A DNA stretch of 64,000 bases, taken from Marinobacter vulgaris. Its GTDB lineage: Bacteria; Pseudomonadota; Gammaproteobacteria; Pseudomonadales; Oleiphilaceae. Shown in pieces: positions 36,966-47,876 of this stretch (within the stretch, counting starts at the first letter, position 1; the number at the start of each line of letters is the position of its first letter). Made by a program: the position numbers and the translations under genes. The notes below the pieces were generated by a model that worked only from the letters and a program-made list of their open reading frames with translations, did not search any database and was not told where the DNA came from. The stretch is from positions 372,001 to 436,000 of the forward strand of contig NZ_QFWX01000001.1 of the NCBI RefSeq assembly GCF_003344045.1, written 5' to 3'.

Positions 36966-39900
36966 TGCCAAAGCGTACCGACATAAAAAGCATACTGATC
37001 CTGGGTGCCGGTCCCATCGTGATCGGGCAGGCGTGTGAGTTCGACTACTCCGGAGCCCAGGCCTGCAAGGCCCTGCGGGAAGAGGGGTACCGGGTTATCC
37101 TGGTTAACTCCAACCCGGCCACCATCATGACGGATCCGGTCATGGCCGATGCCACCTACATCGAGCCCATTACCTGGAAAACCGTCGAAAAGATCATCGA
37201 GAAAGAAAACCCGGACGCACTGTTACCGACCATGGGCGGCCAGACCGCGCTGAACTGTGCGCTGGATCTGGAAAGGCACGGCATACTGGAAAAGCACGGC
37301 GTGGAAATGATCGGCGCCAACGCCGATACCATTGACAAGGCCGAGGATCGCGACCGTTTCGACAAGGCCATGAAGAAGATTGGTCTGGAGTGCCCGCGGG
37401 CCACCATCGCCCATTCCATGGCCGAGGCCTGGGTAGTGGCTGACGATATCGGTTTCCCCTGCATTATCCGCCCATCATTTACCATGGGTGGCTCCGGCGG
37501 AGGCATTGCCTACAACCGCGACGAGTTCGAGGAAATCTGTACCCGTGGCCTGGACCTGTCGCCGACCAACGAGCTGCTGATCGACGAGTCTTTGATTGGC
37601 TGGAAAGAGTATGAGATGGAAGTTGTCCGTGACAAGAACGACAACTGCATCATCGTGTGCGCCATCGAGAACTTCGACGCCATGGGCGTGCACACCGGCG
37701 ACTCCATCACCGTTGCGCCGGCCCAGACCCTGACCGACAAGGAATACCAGATCATGCGCAACGCCTCTCTGGCGGTGCTGCGTGAGATCGGCGTGGAAAC
37801 CGGCGGCTCCAACGTCCAGTTCGGCGTAAACCCGGATACCGGCCGTGTGGTGGTGATCGAGATGAATCCCCGGGTCTCCCGTTCCTCGGCCCTGGCTTCC
37901 AAGGCCACAGGTTTCCCCATTGCCAAGGTGGCGGCGAAGCTGGCCGTGGGTTATACCCTGGATGAGCTGCGCAACGAGATTACCGGCGGTGTTACCCCGG
38001 CTTCGTTCGAGCCCAGCATCGACTATGTGGTCACCAAGATTCCCCGGTTTACTTTCGAGAAATTTCCCCAGGCCGACGCCCGCCTGACCACCCAGATGAA
38101 ATCCGTGGGTGAGGTGATGGCCATTGGCCGGACCTTCCAGGAATCCCTGCAGAAAGCCATGCGTGGCCTGGAAGTGGGTTCCGACGGCTTTGAAGAAAAG
38201 GTGGATCTGAACACCACTGACGGCCAGGAAACCCTCACCCAGGAACTGAACGTGCCCGGCGCCGAGCGCCTCTGGTACATCGGCGATGCCTTCCGCGCCG
38301 GCTACTCGGTGGACGATGTGTTCCGCAATACCCACGTTGATCCCTGGTACCTGGTCCAGATTGAAGACCTGATCAAAGAGGAAAATGCCCTCAAGTCCGC
38401 GGGTAAGGCGGATATTGATCGCGATACCCTGTTCCGCCTCAAGCGCAAGGGGTTCTCCGATGCGCGGCTGGCAAAGCTGCTGGGCATCTCTGAAGTCAGC
38501 CTGCGCAAACTTCGCCATGACCTGGACATCCGTCCGGTTTACAAGCGGGTCGACACCTGCGCCGCGGAGTTTGCCTCTTCCACCGCCTATATGTATTCGT
38601 CCTATGAGGAAGAGTGCGAGGCGGACGCCTCCGACCGCGAGAAAATCGTGGTGATCGGGGGTGGCCCCAACCGCATTGGCCAGGGCATCGAGTTTGATTA
38701 CTGCTGTGTTCATGCGGCCCTCGCCATGCGCGAGGATGGCTACGAAACCATCATGATCAACTGCAATCCGGAAACCGTGTCCACCGACTACGACACCTCG
38801 GATCGCCTGTATTTCGAACCGATTACCTTGGAAGACGTGCTGGAAATCATCCACGTCGAGAAACCCAAGGGTGTGATTGTCCAGTATGGCGGCCAGACTC
38901 CGCTGAAGCTGGCCCGTGGCCTGGAAGCGGCCGGCGTGCCCATTATTGGCACCAGCCCGGACGCCATTGACCGTGCCGAAGACCGTGAGCGTTTCCAGCA
39001 GATGATTGGCCGCCTGGGCCTGATCCAGCCGGAGAACGCCACCGTGCGCAGCCACGAGGAAGGCATTGTGGCAGCCCGGGAGATCGGTTATCCGCTGGTG
39101 GTGCGCCCGTCCTACGTGCTGGGCGGCCGTGCCATGGAGATCGTCTACGACGAGGAAGAGCTGGTCCGTTACATGCGCAATGCGGTGCTGGTCTCCAACG
39201 ACAGCCCGGTCTTGCTGGATCACTTCCTGAACGCCGCCATCGAGGTGGATATTGACGCCATCAGTGACGGCAAGGATGTGGTTATTGGCGGAATCATGCA
39301 GCACATTGAGCAGGCTGGCGTGCACTCCGGTGACTCTGCCTGTTCCCTGCCGCCGTACACGCTGCCCAAAGATGTGCAGGATGAGATGCGTGAAGCCGTG
39401 CGCAAGATGGCCATCGAGCTGGACGTCATCGGCCTGATGAACGTCCAGCTCGCCTGGCAGGACGGGCGGATCTACGTTATCGAGGTGAATCCGCGGGCCT
39501 CCAGAACGGTCCCGTTTGTTTCCAAGGCCATTGGTGTATCCCTTGCCAAAGTGGCGGCGCGGGTCATGGCAGGCACGTCGCTGGCGGAGCAGGGGTTTAC
39601 TCAGGAAATCGTGCCGACCCATTATTCGGTCAAGGAGTCGGTGTTCCCGTTCAACAAATTCCCGGCGGTGGACCCGATCCTGGGCCCGGAAATGAAATCC
39701 ACCGGTGAGGTTATGGGTATTGGCGACAGCTTCGATGAAGCCTTCGCCAAGGCGGCCCTGGCGTCCGGTGAGCGCCTGCCGGTCAAAGGAACGGCGTTCA
39801 TGTCGGTTCGTGATGTCGACAAGCCCGGCGCTGCCAAGGTGGCACAGGATCTTGTCGATGCGGGCTTCAAGGTGATCGCCACAACGGGCACTGCGAAGGC

Positions 39901-40180
39901 GCTTAAAGAGGCCGGCATTACCGTTGACCGGGTGAACAAGGTTCGGGAAGGGCGTCCACATATTGTGGATGCCATCAAGAATGGTCAGGTTCAGCTGATT
40001 ATCAACACCACCGAAGGGCGCAAGGCCATTTCAGACTCGGCGCAAATTCGCCAGTCGGCCCTGCAGTCCAAGGTAACCTATACAACAACGCTGGCAGGCG
40101 GCGAAGCATTTTGCAGGGCGATTATGTTTGGCCCTGAGCGCACGGTGCGCCGCCTTCAGGATTTACACGCAGGAAAGTAA
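36965..40180 (+). CDS. carB: Carbamoyl-phosphate synthase, large subunit
   Basis: CarB makes carbamoyl phosphate from ammonia, bicarbonate and two ATP. The 1071-residue product has two homologous halves, each with an ATP-grasp synthetase domain: [21 protein letters not shown] in the first half and [20 protein letters not shown] in the second. Between them is an oligomerisation domain (about 405-550), and the C-terminal 140 residues form the MGS-like allosteric domain ([12 protein letters not shown]). It is translated with carA by a one-base overlap and ends 4 bases before greA. Confidence 0.98.
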   Translation: MPKRTDIKSILILGAGPIVIGQACEFDYSGAQACKALREEGYRVILVNSNPATIMTDPVMADATYIEPITWKTVEKIIEKENPDALLPTMGGQTALNCALDLERHGILEKHGVEMIGANADTIDKAEDRDRFDKAMKKIGLECPRATIAHSMAEAWVVADDIGFPCIIRPSFTMGGSGGGIAYNRDEFEEICTRGLDLSPTNELLIDESLIGWKEYEMEVVRDKNDNCIIVCAIENFDAMGVHTGDSITVAPAQTLTDKEYQIMRNASLAVLREIGVETGGSNVQFGVNPDTGRVVVIEMNPRVSRSSALASKATGFPIAKVAAKLAVGYTLDELRNEITGGVTPASFEPSIDYVVTKIPRFTFEKFPQADARLTTQMKSVGEVMAIGRTFQESLQKAMRGLEVGSDGFEEKVDLNTTDGQETLTQELNVPGAERLWYIGDAFRAGYSVDDVFRNTHVDPWYLVQIEDLIKEENALKSAGKADIDRDTLFRLKRKGFSDARLAKLLGISEVSLRKLRHDLDIRPVYKRVDTCAAEFASSTAYMYSSYEEECEADASDREKIVVIGGGPNRIGQGIEFDYCCVHAALAMREDGYETIMINCNPETVSTDYDTSDRLYFEPITLEDVLEIIHVEKPKGVIVQYGGQTPLKLARGLEAAGVPIIGTSPDAIDRAEDRERFQQMIGRLGLIQPENATVRSHEEGIVAAREIGYPLVVRPSYVLGGRAMEIVYDEEELVRYMRNAVLVSNDSPVLLDHFLNAAIEVDIDAISDGKDVVIGGIMQHIEQAGVHSGDSACSLPPYTLPKDVQDEMREAVRKMAIELDVIGLMNVQLAWQDGRIYVIEVNPRASRTVPFVSKAIGVSLAKVAARVMAGTSLAEQGFTQEIVPTHYSVKESVFPFNKFPAVDPILGPEMKSTGEVMGIGDSFDEAFAKAALASGERLPVKGTAFMSVRDVDKPGAAKVAQDLVDAGFKVIATTGTAKALKEAGITVDRVNKVREGRPHIVDAIKNGQVQLIINTTEGRKAISDSAQIRQSALQSKVTYTTTLAGGEAFCRAIMFGPERTVRRLQDLHAGK

Positions 40181-40184
40181 GATT

Positions 40185-40664
40185 ATGGCTGACAGAGTAC
40201 CCATGACAAAAGCGGGTGAGGCCCGCCTCCGCGCAGAGCTTCAGAAACTGAAGTCCGAGGATCGTCCCCGGGTGATTGCCGCCATTTCCGACGCCCGTGA
40301 ACACGGCGATCTGAAGGAAAATGCGGAATATCACGCTGCCCGGGAGCAACAAAGCTTTATCGAAGGGCGCATTCAGGAAATCGAGGGCAAGCTGTCCGCG
40401 GCACAGGTCATCGACGTCAATACCATCGAGAACACCGGCAAGGTGATTTTCGGTACTACGGTGCGCCTGCTCAACGTGGATACGGATGAGCAGGTAACCT
40501 ATCAGATCGTCGGTGAAGATGAAGCCGACATCAAGGCCGGCAAACTGTCGATTTCCTCGCCCATTGCCCGTGCGCTGGTGGGCAAGAGCGAGGGAGATGT
40601 GGTGGCAATCCGGGTACCATCCGGTACGGTTGAATATGAAATCGAGCAGGTAGAGCACATCTGA
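40185..40664 (+). CDS. greA: Transcription elongation factor GreA
   Basis: GreA rescues backtracked RNA polymerase by stimulating transcript cleavage. The 159-residue protein has an N-terminal coiled coil with the acidic tip region ([20 protein letters not shown], containing the catalytic acidic residues) and a C-terminal FKBP-like domain ([21 protein letters not shown]-type, then [15 protein letters not shown]). The ATG lies 4 bases after carB, so the two may be read from the same message. A long frame extends upstream into carB but is not GreA-like. Confidence 0.97.
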   Translation: MADRVPMTKAGEARLRAELQKLKSEDRPRVIAAISDAREHGDLKENAEYHAAREQQSFIEGRIQEIEGKLSAAQVIDVNTIENTGKVIFGTTVRLLNVDTDEQVTYQIVGEDEADIKAGKLSISSPIARALVGKSEGDVVAIRVPSGTVEYEIEQVEHI

Positions 40665-40685
40665 AGCAGGGCCTGTTCCGGGATC

Positions 40686-40722
40686 AAAAAAGCCGGCGGG
40701 GAATTCCCGGCCGGCTTTTTGT
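40686..40722. terminator. Bidirectional terminator between greA and yhbY
   Basis: AAAAAGCCGG (40687-40696) pairs with CCGGCTTTTT (40711-40720); A and T tracts on both sides let it act for greA on the plus strand and the convergent yhbY on the minus strand. Confidence 0.9.
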
Positions 40723-40748
40723 TTTCCTGCCGGTGGCAGGATGCGGAT

Positions 40749-41060
40749 TCAGTGCTTCTGGCGCAGCAGGTTGGAGAGCTTCGGGTTGGGCTTCTTGGCG
40801 CGGCGCATGATGACGGCAACCTTGCCGATGGTCTGTACCAGTTCAGCTCCTGAGGCTTCACACAGGGCGGCTACTGCCTCCTGGCGTGTTTCGCGGTCCT
40901 GGCTGGCCACCTTGATCTTGATCAGCTCATGGTCATTCAGGGCGCGCTCAAGCTCTTCCTGGAGCCCTTCAGTCAGGCCCTTGTCGCCAACGATAATGAT
41001 CGGCTTCAGGTTGTGGGCGATGCCCCGGTACTCCCGGCGCTGTTCTGGCGAAAGACTCAT
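40749..41060 (-). CDS. yhbY: YhbY-family RNA-binding protein (CRM domain)
   Basis: The 103-residue product is a single CRM domain, with LKPIIIVGDKGLTEG (the GxxG-type loop) and ELIKIKV, followed by a C-terminal basic segment (RRAKKPNPKLSNLLRQKH). YhbY associates with the large ribosomal precursor in E. coli. It is divergent from rlmE, another 50S maturation factor, as in other gammaproteobacteria. Confidence 0.95.
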   Translation of the reverse strand: MSLSPEQRREYRGIAHNLKPIIIVGDKGLTEGLQEELERALNDHELIKIKVASQDRETRQEAVAALCEASGAELVQTIGKVAVIMRRAKKPNPKLSNLLRQKH

Positions 41061-41216
41061 TATGTATTCTCTTTATGGATGCAATTAACAAAACGTCAGC
41101 GGCGAAACAGCGGACGATTCCGTATAATTGAGCAATTGTAACAGATCGCCCGGCCGGTGAAATGGCAGTTACCACGTATCCTCGCCTTCGGGCAGAATGA
41201 TTTTTGGAGGTAGGTT

Positions 41217-41837
41217 TTGGCCCGTTCGAAAACCAGTGATCGCTGGCTGAAGGAACATTTCGACGATGTGTGGGTCAAAAAGTCCCGTGAAGATGGCTAT
41301 CGATCCCGCGCCAGCTACAAGCTGATTGCGCTTGACGAGAAAGACCGCATCTTCAGGCCCGGGCAGATTGTTGTGGATCTGGGTGCGGCGCCCGGCGGGT
41401 GGTCCCAGGTCGCTGTAGAACGGGTTGGTGACAAAGGCGTGGTCATAGCCAGTGACATACTGGACATGAATCCGCTTGCAGGTGTGGAGTTTGTTCAGGG
41501 GGATTTTACCGAGCAGTCGGTCCTCGATGAATTGCTGGAATTAATGGGTGACCGCCGGGCTGATGTTGTAATTTCAGATATGGCACCCAATATGAGTGGT
41601 ATGGCTGCGGTAGATATTCCCAATGCCATGGGTCTGGTAGAGCTGGCGCTGGATATGTCGCAGCAGGTGTTGAAGCCGGGCGGTGTTTTTGTCGCCAAGG
41701 TCTTTCAGGGAGAAGGATTTGATACCTTGCTGGCCGAGATGCGTAAAAGTTTTACCACCGTTGTCAGCAGGAAGCCTGACTCCTCCCGGGCCCGATCAAG
41801 GGAGATCTACCAGGTGTGCAAGGGATTTAAGGGCTGA
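41217..41837 (+). CDS. rlmE: 23S rRNA (uridine-2'-O-) methyltransferase RlmE
   Basis: RlmE (FtsJ) methylates U2552 in the A loop of 23S rRNA at a late step of 50S assembly. The 206-residue product has the S-adenosylmethionine motif [14 protein letters not shown] and the K-D-K-E tetrad: K in [11 protein letters not shown] in [12 protein letters not shown] in [10 protein letters not shown] and E in SREIYQVC. The start is a TTG with GGAGG six bases upstream. It is followed by ftsH, the usual order. Confidence 0.96.
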   Translation: MARSKTSDRWLKEHFDDVWVKKSREDGYRSRASYKLIALDEKDRIFRPGQIVVDLGAAPGGWSQVAVERVGDKGVVIASDILDMNPLAGVEFVQGDFTEQSVLDELLELMGDRRADVVISDMAPNMSGMAAVDIPNAMGLVELALDMSQQVLKPGGVFVAKVFQGEGFDTLLAEMRKSFTTVVSRKPDSSRARSREIYQVCKGFKG

Positions 41838-41992
41838 CCCGCCCGCAGGTCGGAAGTGGCCAAGGGAATTGACACCCCTGCAGTGGCCGACATGGATGGG
41901 CCGATTCTGGTGGACGGGCGTACAATTGGTGTAAAGTGTCAGAAAAGGCTTTCTCCTGACGGGGCGATCCTACAATTCACAGGTGACGATCC

Positions 41993-43927
41993 TTGAACGA
42001 TATGGCAAAAAATCTGGTTCTCTGGCTAATCATAGCCGCCGTACTGCTGATGGTGTTTCAGAATTTCACTCCCACCACCAGCGGCCAACAGGTCAACTAT
42101 TCCCAATTCGTGGAAATGGTGCAGGACGGACGTGTCCGTCAGGTGACCATTGACGGTCTGGAGGTGCAGGGTGTCCGTGGTGACGGCTCCCAGTTCCAGA
42201 CCATCCGGCCTCAACTCGCCGATCAGAAGCTGATGGACGATCTGCTGGCTAATAACGTGGAAGTCATTGGCAAGGAGCCGGAGCGCCAAAGCCTCTGGAC
42301 CCAGTTGCTGGTGGCTGCTTTCCCGATCCTCATTATCATCGCGCTGTTCGTGTTCTTCATGCGGCAGATGCAGGGAGGTGGCGGCGGCAAGGGCCCCATG
42401 TCCTTTGGCAAGAGTAAAGCCAAGCTGATGAGTGAGGATCAGATCAAGACCACCTTCGCCGACGTTGCCGGTGTGGATGAAGCCAAGGAAGACGTGAAAG
42501 AGCTGGTTGATTTCCTTCAGGATCCCAGCAAGTTCCAGCGCCTGGGCGGCAGCATCCCCAAAGGCGTTCTGATGGTGGGTCAGCCGGGTACCGGTAAGAC
42601 ATTGCTCGCCAAGGCAATTGCCGGCGAAGCGAAGGTGCCCTTCTTTTCCATTTCCGGCTCCGACTTCGTCGAGATGTTCGTGGGCGTGGGCGCTTCCCGG
42701 GTTCGCGATATGTTCGAACAGGCCAAGAAGCAGAGCCCCTGCATCATCTTCATAGACGAGATTGACGCTGTTGGCGGCCGTCGTGGTAACGGTATGGGCG
42801 GCGGTCATGATGAGCGTGAGCAGACTCTGAACGCACTGCTGGTGGAAATGGACGGTTTTGAAGGCAACGAAGGTGTTATCGTTATCGCTGCCACCAACCG
42901 GCCGGATGTTCTCGACCCTGCGCTGCTGCGCCCTGGTCGTTTTGACCGCCAGGTGGTTGTAGGCTTGCCCGACATCATTGGTCGCGAACAGATTCTGAAA
43001 GTGCACATGAAAAAGGTGCCGTTGGCTGACGGCGTCGAACCAAAGCTGATTGCCCGTGGTACGCCAGGATTTTCGGGTGCGGATCTGGCTAACCTGGTCA
43101 ACGAGTCTGCCCTGTTTGCGGCGCGTCGGAATCAGCGCCTGGTCTCCATGGAAGAGTTCGAACTCGCTAAAGACAAGATCATGATGGGCGCCGAGCGCAA
43201 ATCCATGGTCATGAGCGAAAAAGAGAAGCGCAACACCGCTTATCACGAGTCCGGCCACGCGATCGTGGGCCGTCTGGTCCCGGAACATGATCCTGTCTAT
43301 AAGGTCAGCATCATTCCCCGGGGTCGTGCGCTGGGTGTCACTATGTTCCTCCCTGAAGAGGACAAGTACAGTCATAGCAAGCGCTTCCTGATCAGCTCGA
43401 TCTGCAGTCTGTTCGGTGGCCGTATCGCTGAAGAACTGACCCTTGGCGTTGACGGCGTGACCACCGGTGCCTCCAACGACATCGAAAGGGCCACCAGCCT
43501 GGCCCGTAACATGGTGACCAAGTGGGGCCTGTCTGAAAAGCTGGGACCGTTACAGTACGACAACGAAGATCAGGGTGGGTATTTTGGTGCTCCGCCAGCG
43601 CCGACTCATTCACCGGGAACCGCCCAGCGGATCGATGAGGAAGTTCGCGACATCATCGACAGCTGCTACGAGAAAGCGAAGCAGTTGCTGATTGATAATC
43701 GCGACAAGCTCGACCTCATGGCCGAAGCACTGATGAAGTACGAGACCATCGATCGTCATCAGATTGATGACATCATGGAAGGCCGTGAGCCGCGTCCACC
43801 GAAAGGTTGGGGTGATAACGGCCCGTCTGGAGGTGTTGCGGCTGAAGAGCCTGAGCAGGCGCCTGCTCCCAAAGGCTCTGACGACGGACGCCAACCCGGC
43901 GTTGGCCGCCCTGCCGGTGAGCACTGA
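41993..43927 (+). CDS. ftsH: ATP-dependent zinc metalloprotease FtsH
   Basis: FtsH is the membrane-anchored AAA+ protease that degrades LpxC, sigma-32 and damaged membrane proteins. The 644-residue product has two N-terminal membrane helices (about 5-22 and 102-122) around a periplasmic domain, then the AAA module with Walker A GQPGTGKT (196-203) and Walker B ([12 protein letters not shown]), and the zinc site HESGH (418-422). The C-terminal tail is rich in Pro, Gly and Glu. The TTG 41993 has AGGTG upstream; ATG 42002 (MAKNLVLW) is the alternative. Confidence 0.97.
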   Translation: MNDMAKNLVLWLIIAAVLLMVFQNFTPTTSGQQVNYSQFVEMVQDGRVRQVTIDGLEVQGVRGDGSQFQTIRPQLADQKLMDDLLANNVEVIGKEPERQSLWTQLLVAAFPILIIIALFVFFMRQMQGGGGGKGPMSFGKSKAKLMSEDQIKTTFADVAGVDEAKEDVKELVDFLQDPSKFQRLGGSIPKGVLMVGQPGTGKTLLAKAIAGEAKVPFFSISGSDFVEMFVGVGASRVRDMFEQAKKQSPCIIFIDEIDAVGGRRGNGMGGGHDEREQTLNALLVEMDGFEGNEGVIVIAATNRPDVLDPALLRPGRFDRQVVVGLPDIIGREQILKVHMKKVPLADGVEPKLIARGTPGFSGADLANLVNESALFAARRNQRLVSMEEFELAKDKIMMGAERKSMVMSEKEKRNTAYHESGHAIVGRLVPEHDPVYKVSIIPRGRALGVTMFLPEEDKYSHSKRFLISSICSLFGGRIAEELTLGVDGVTTGASNDIERATSLARNMVTKWGLSEKLGPLQYDNEDQGGYFGAPPAPTHSPGTAQRIDEEVRDIIDSCYEKAKQLLIDNRDKLDLMAEALMKYETIDRHQIDDIMEGREPRPPKGWGDNGPSGGVAAEEPEQAPAPKGSDDGRQPGVGRPAGEH

Positions 43928-43963
43928 CACGGTGTAAACCGGTCTGGAGATCACTGACCCATT

Positions 43964-43997
43964 AACGCCGCCCCGGCAGGGGCGGCGTTTGTTTTTT
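43964..43997 (+). terminator. Terminator after ftsH
   Basis: AACGCCGCCCC (43964-43974) pairs perfectly with GGGGCGGCGTT (43979-43989) around GGCA, followed by TGTTTTTT. Confidence 0.9.
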
Positions 43998-44020
43998 GCA
44001 GATTGCAGCAAAGGTTGTTT

Positions 44021-44854
44021 ATGCAGATGAATTTCGCGGGCCGGGAGCTGGACATGTCTGGTTGCCATGTTATGGGCATTCTCAACGTAACGCCCGATTC
44101 ATTCTCGGACGGAGGTCGCTTTAATCGGGTCGATGCGGCCTTGGCTCGAGCTCGCGAAATGGTCGCGGATGGTGCGGTATTTGTGGATGTGGGCGGTGAG
44201 TCGACGCGCCCGGGCGCCACTGTAGTGTCTGTGGATGAAGAGTTGGGCCGGGTCTGCCCGGTGGTGGAAGCCATCGCTCGCGAGCTTGATGTCATCGTAT
44301 CGGTGGATACCAGTTCGCCGCAGGTTATGACCGAAGTGACGAAGCTGGGTGCCGGACTGATTAATGATGTTCGTGCCCTGCAAAGAGAGGGCGCGCCTGA
44401 GGTGGCTGCAAGAGCTGATATTCCGGTATGTTTGATGCATATTCAGGGCGAGCCGGATACCATGCAGAATGATCCGCGCTATCGCAATGTGCGCCGGGAG
44501 GTCAGTTCCTTTCTTGCCCAGCGGATGCGGATGATTGAAAAGGCCGGTGTACGGACTGAAAATATCATTCTGGACCCCGGTTTCGGTTTCGGGAAATCCC
44601 CCCGACATAACCTGCAGTTGCTGGCCTCGCTGGATCAGTTGCAGCTCCTGGGGCATCCGGTACTGGTGGGGCTGTCTCGCAAAAGTATGCTCGGCCATAT
44701 CACCGGCCGCGATGTCAATGAACGCTTGCCTGCAAGCCTTGCTGCCGCGACAATATCGGCGATGAAGGGCGCGTCGATAATACGTGTCCATGATGTCAGG
44801 GAAACAGTTGATGCCGTTAAAGTAGTAATGGCAATGGAGGAAGCTGCACGATGA
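44021..44854 (+). CDS. folP: Dihydropteroate synthase
   Basis: FolP joins p-aminobenzoate with the pterin pyrophosphate in folate synthesis and is the sulfonamide target. The 277-residue TIM-barrel protein has [14 protein letters not shown] and the pterin-site GGESTRPGA, then the DPGFGFGK segment and a GLSRKSMLG motif. ATG 44021 has AAGG upstream; a TTG at 44003 extends the frame by six codons. The last bases overlap the glmM ATG by four (ATGA). Confidence 0.96.
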   Translation: MQMNFAGRELDMSGCHVMGILNVTPDSFSDGGRFNRVDAALARAREMVADGAVFVDVGGESTRPGATVVSVDEELGRVCPVVEAIARELDVIVSVDTSSPQVMTEVTKLGAGLINDVRALQREGAPEVAARADIPVCLMHIQGEPDTMQNDPRYRNVRREVSSFLAQRMRMIEKAGVRTENIILDPGFGFGKSPRHNLQLLASLDQLQLLGHPVLVGLSRKSMLGHITGRDVNERLPASLAAATISAMKGASIIRVHDVRETVDAVKVVMAMEEAAR

Positions 44855-46194
44855 GTGACAGAAAATACTTCGGCACGGACGGTATTCGTGGGCGGGTTGG
44901 CGAATACCCGATCACGCCAGAGTTCATGCTGCATCTGGGCTGGGCCGCAGGCCAGGCTTTCAAGCGGTCGGGCCAGCGCAACAGTGTACTGATCGGAAAG
45001 GACACCCGCCTGTCAGGTTACATGTTCGAGTCCGCCCTGGAGTCCGGGTTGTCCGCAGCAGGAGTGGATGTAAAGCTGCTGGGGCCCATGCCCACGCCTG
45101 CCATCGCCTATCTCACGCGGACTTTTCGTGCGTCTGCCGGCATTGTCATCAGTGCCTCCCACAATCCGCATCATGACAACGGTATCAAGTTTTTCTCTCC
45201 CGCCGGTACCAAACTGGATGACGCCCTTGAAACCGAGATAGAGCACTGGCTGAACCGGCCCATTGAGGTTTGTGATTCCAAAGAGCTGGGCAAGGCGTTC
45301 CGCGTGGATGATGCTCCCGGGCGTTATGTCGAGTTCTGCAAGAGCACGGTGCCCAACGAATTTTCCCTGGAAGGCCTGCACATCGTTCTGGATTGTGCCA
45401 ATGGCGCTACCTACCACGTTGCCCCCAAGGTTTTCCGCGAATTGGGCGCCAGGATCTCTGTCGTGGGTGGCGATCCGGACGGCCTGAACATCAATTTGAA
45501 TGTCGGGTCCACCCATCTTGATACTCTGAGCAAGACAGTCCTGGCAAAGAAAGCAGACCTGGGGATTGCTTTTGACGGTGACGGTGACCGTGTGTTGATG
45601 GTGGATAGTGACGGGTCGGAAGTGGATGGCGATGAACTGCTTTACGTGATTGCAACGCAGCGCCACGCTGCCGGCACTCTCAAGGGCGGCGTTGTGGGCA
45701 CCCTGATGACGAATCTGGGCGTCGAGCTGGCCTTGAGGGAGCAGGGTATCGATTTTGAGCGCGCCAAAGTGGGCGATCGCTATGTTATGGAGCGGCTGAT
45801 TGACAGGGGGTGGCTGCTTGGTGGCGAGGGCTCCGGCCACATGGTGATCCGTGACTGCACCAGCACCGGAGACGGCATAGTCTCGGCCTTGCAGGTACTG
45901 CTGGCGGTCAGTCGCTCTGGAGGCTCGCTGGCGGATCTGCGGCATGGCATGAGCAAATTGCCACAGAAAATGATCAACGTACGGGTGGGCAAGCGGTTTG
46001 ATCCTCTCGGTCGCGACGATATTGTCAGGGCGGTGGCCTCGGCGGAAGCACGGCTTGGTGGTGGGGGGCGCGTATTGCTGCGAGCCTCGGGTACCGAACC
46101 GTTGATCCGCGTCATGACAGAAGGGCAGGACGAGTCGGAAATTGTTAAGATTGCTGAGGAACTTGCTGTTGTCGTGGAGAATTCCCGGGCCTGA
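44851..46194 (+). CDS. glmM: Phosphoglucosamine mutase
   Basis: GlmM converts glucosamine-6-phosphate to glucosamine-1-phosphate for UDP-GlcNAc and cell-wall synthesis. The 447-residue protein has the phosphoserine loop [15 protein letters not shown] with S103, the metal loop FDGDGDR and the C-terminal phosphate-binding [12 protein letters not shown]. The folP-glmM overlap and the following tpiA-secG are the usual gammaproteobacterial order. Confidence 0.97.
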   Translation: MSDRKYFGTDGIRGRVGEYPITPEFMLHLGWAAGQAFKRSGQRNSVLIGKDTRLSGYMFESALESGLSAAGVDVKLLGPMPTPAIAYLTRTFRASAGIVISASHNPHHDNGIKFFSPAGTKLDDALETEIEHWLNRPIEVCDSKELGKAFRVDDAPGRYVEFCKSTVPNEFSLEGLHIVLDCANGATYHVAPKVFRELGARISVVGGDPDGLNINLNVGSTHLDTLSKTVLAKKADLGIAFDGDGDRVLMVDSDGSEVDGDELLYVIATQRHAAGTLKGGVVGTLMTNLGVELALREQGIDFERAKVGDRYVMERLIDRGWLLGGEGSGHMVIRDCTSTGDGIVSALQVLLAVSRSGGSLADLRHGMSKLPQKMINVRVGKRFDPLGRDDIVRAVASAEARLGGGGRVLLRASGTEPLIRVMTEGQDESEIVKIAEELAVVVENSRA

Positions 46195-46269
46195 TTTTGT
46201 GTCCCGGGGCAGTTGTCTGGGTTAAAAGACTGCTGTATAGTTCGCCCTCCCTCGAATCAGGGATTGTTT

Positions 46270-47028
46270 ATGCGCCGTAAGATCGTCGCCGGAAACTGGA
46301 AAATGAACGGGTCAAAAGACCTTGTGGCCAGCCTGCTGGGCCAGATCCGGTCTGACCTCGCATCGCTTGATAATGACGTGGAGGTTGTTATTGTTCCTCC
46401 CGCACTTTTTGTCAGTGATGTCATCAGCCAGGCCGGCAGTCAGATTGCAGTTGGTGTCCAGAACGTTGCCTGCTGGGATTCCGGGGCCTATACCGGTGAA
46501 ATATCTGCCGGGATGGCCAAAGACTGCGGGTGTGGTTACACACTTGTGGGTCACTCGGAGCGCAGGCAGCTGTTTGGCGAAACCGATGAACAGGTGGCGG
46601 TCAAAGTTTCCAGGGCGCTGGCTTCGGGATTAGACGCGGTCATCTGTGTTGGCGAGACCCTGGAGGAGCGTGAAGCGGGCAGTGCGGAAGAGGTTGTCGC
46701 GGTTCAGGTGCGTAGTGCAATTGCGAGCGTAAGTGCCGGGCAGTGGCGGCAGGTGGTAATTGCTTATGAGCCGGTTTGGGCCATTGGCACCGGGAAAACT
46801 GCCACCGCTGGAGATGCCCAGGCCATGCATGCTGCGATCCGGGGCGTATTGAAATCCTTCGGGGCACCTGCAGAAGAAATATCCCTGCTTTACGGGGGCA
46901 GTGTAAAAGCGGATAATGCTGCCGCGCTTTTTGCTCAACCTGACATTGATGGCGGCCTCATTGGCGGTGCATCGTTGAGCGCAGAAGATTTTGTAGGTAT
47001 TTGCCGGGCCATGCCAGGCAGGTCCTGA
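46270..47028 (+). CDS. tpiA: Triosephosphate isomerase
   Basis: TpiA interconverts dihydroxyacetone phosphate and glyceraldehyde-3-phosphate. The 252-residue product carries the catalytic K11 (GNWKMN), H95 (LVGHSERR) and E167 (AYEPVWAIGTGKTA), with the phosphate-grip loop GGSVKADN. ATG 46270 gives the normal N-terminus; the frame is open upstream but not conserved. Confidence 0.98.
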   Translation: MRRKIVAGNWKMNGSKDLVASLLGQIRSDLASLDNDVEVVIVPPALFVSDVISQAGSQIAVGVQNVACWDSGAYTGEISAGMAKDCGCGYTLVGHSERRQLFGETDEQVAVKVSRALASGLDAVICVGETLEEREAGSAEEVVAVQVRSAIASVSAGQWRQVVIAYEPVWAIGTGKTATAGDAQAMHAAIRGVLKSFGAPAEEISLLYGGSVKADNAAALFAQPDIDGGLIGGASLSAEDFVGICRAMPGRS

Positions 47029-47077
47029 AAGGTTAAGATTCGCGAAAGCCATTAGCACGAGTCATTAGAGAGACATT

Positions 47078-47452
47078 ATGGATTGGGTCGAAACACTGGT
47101 TGTCGTTCTCCACGTGGTCATCGCGGTGGCACTGGTGGGTCTGGTGCTGATTCAGCATGGTAAAGGTGCCAATGCCGGTGCTGCTTTTGGTGGTGGTGCC
47201 TCGCAGACGGTATTTGGCAGCGAGGGCAGCAGTAGTTTCCTGGTTCGCGCTACGACTTTGCTGGCCATTGTGTTTTTTGTAACAAGTTTTTCGCTGGCTG
47301 TATTCGCCAAGCAGCGTGCCGAAGTGGCAGGGGAAGCGGGTATTCCTGTAGTTGAGGAATCCCGATCCGGTGCCGGGCAGGCTGAAAGTGAATCGGCCGA
47401 TGGCGGCGAATCCGGGCGCGGGGACGAAAATGAACTTCCCGAGCTCGAGTAA
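47078..47452 (+). CDS. secG: Preprotein translocase subunit SecG
   Basis: SecG is the small membrane subunit of the SecYEG channel. The 124-residue product has two membrane helices (about 3-22 and 52-74) with the conserved loop LIQHGKGANAGAAFGGGASQTVFGS between them. The C-terminus is acidic and low in complexity, as in many homologues. It lies 49 bases after tpiA and 7 bases before a tRNA-Leu. Confidence 0.95.
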   Translation: MDWVETLVVVLHVVIAVALVGLVLIQHGKGANAGAAFGGGASQTVFGSEGSSSFLVRATTLLAIVFFVTSFSLAVFAKQRAEVAGEAGIPVVEESRSGAGQAESESADGGESGRGDENELPELE

Positions 47453-47459
47453 AAGTAAT

Positions 47460-47544
47460 GCCCAGGTGGTGGAACTGGTAGACACGCTATCTTGAGGGGG
47501 TAGTGGCGAAAGCCGTGCCGGTTCGAGTCCGGCCCTGGGCACCA
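47460..47544 (+). tRNA. tRNA-Leu (anticodon GAG)
   Basis: An 85-base cloverleaf with acceptor arms GCCCAGG and CCTGGGC and an encoded CCA. The anticodon loop TTGAGGG closed by CTATC/GGTAG gives GAG, which reads CTC and CTT leucine codons. It has the long variable arm of a class II tRNA and the T loop GGTTCGAGTCC. The position after secG is standard in this group. Confidence 0.97.
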
Positions 47545-47552
47545 TATAGAAG

Positions 47553-47586
47553 AAAAACGGCTTGGAACTACCAGGCCGTTTTTTTG
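47553..47586 (+). terminator. Terminator after tRNA-Leu
   Basis: AACGGCTTGG (47556-47565) pairs with CCAGGCCGTT (47571-47580) with one G-T pair, followed by a T run to 47585. Confidence 0.85.
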
Positions 47587-47744
47587 GTCAGTCCTTGACC
47601 AGTAAGGCCGGCGTCTCTATACTCCGGCGGATATTGGAGCGGGTTCCGGGTGTAATACGTTGCCCCGTCGGCTCCAGGCAGGCCAGGTGTCTGTCAGCAG
47701 GGGAGGTTGTCGGTTTTGGTTACCCCTGCGAGTTCTTGCAACAA

Positions 47745-47770
47745 AGAGCCCCAAATGTTCGGGGCTTTTT
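47745..47770 (+). terminator. Terminator-like hairpin 1 in rimP leader
   Basis: AGCCCC (47747-47752) pairs with GGGGCT (47761-47766) around an 8-base loop and ends in five T residues. Confidence 0.75.
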
Positions 47771-47805
47771 GATTAAGGGGCCTGGCGCATCAGGCCCTGG
47801 TGCAT

Positions 47806-47834
47806 AAAAAGGGCTGATCAACAGCCCTTTTTTT
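47806..47834 (+). terminator. Terminator-like hairpin 2 in rimP leader
   Basis: AAAAAGGGCTG (47806-47816) pairs perfectly with CAGCCCTTTTT (47822-47832) around a 5-base loop, with more T residues after it. It lies 43 bases before rimP, so transcription of rimP-nusA-infB must start after it or read through it. Confidence 0.85.
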
Positions 47835-47876
47835 GTTTTTGGGTTCGAAAAAACGAATAACGGAGACGCAATAGCT

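Larger units (their letters stand above)
47587..47876 (+). other. rimP leader: 290-base non-coding stretch with several hairpins
   Basis: No gene is evident here. Going downstream, it contains a TGGTCA/TGACCA hairpin, a GCAGGGG/CCCCTGC stem (near 47698-47733), a hairpin with T tail (AGCCCC/GGGGCT, 47745-47770), GGGCCTG/CAGGCCC (47778-47797) and a perfect 11-bp stem with T tail (47806-47834). In related genomes an initiator tRNA often sits in this slot; the stretch around 47620-47740 has tRNA-like fragments but I cannot fold a proper tRNA. Confidence 0.6.

Noticed and set aside
37475-39961. Very long open frame (828 codons) antisense to carB
   Set aside because: CarB is certain on the plus strand. 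The antisense frame is a by-product of G+C-rich third positions, and its sequence shows no domain.
42026-43375. 449-codon frame antisense to ftsH
   Set aside because: FtsH motifs on the plus strand are complete; the antisense product is not protein-like.
47610-47745. Possible initiator tRNA (metY) before rimP
   Set aside because: Only fragments resemble tRNA-fMet; no acceptor, D and anticodon arms can be paired together, so no tRNA gene is called.
47562-47807. Possible 81-codon gene between tRNA-Leu and rimP
   Set aside because: It runs through a terminator and hairpins, has no ribosome site and an atypical composition; the stretch is better read as non-coding.
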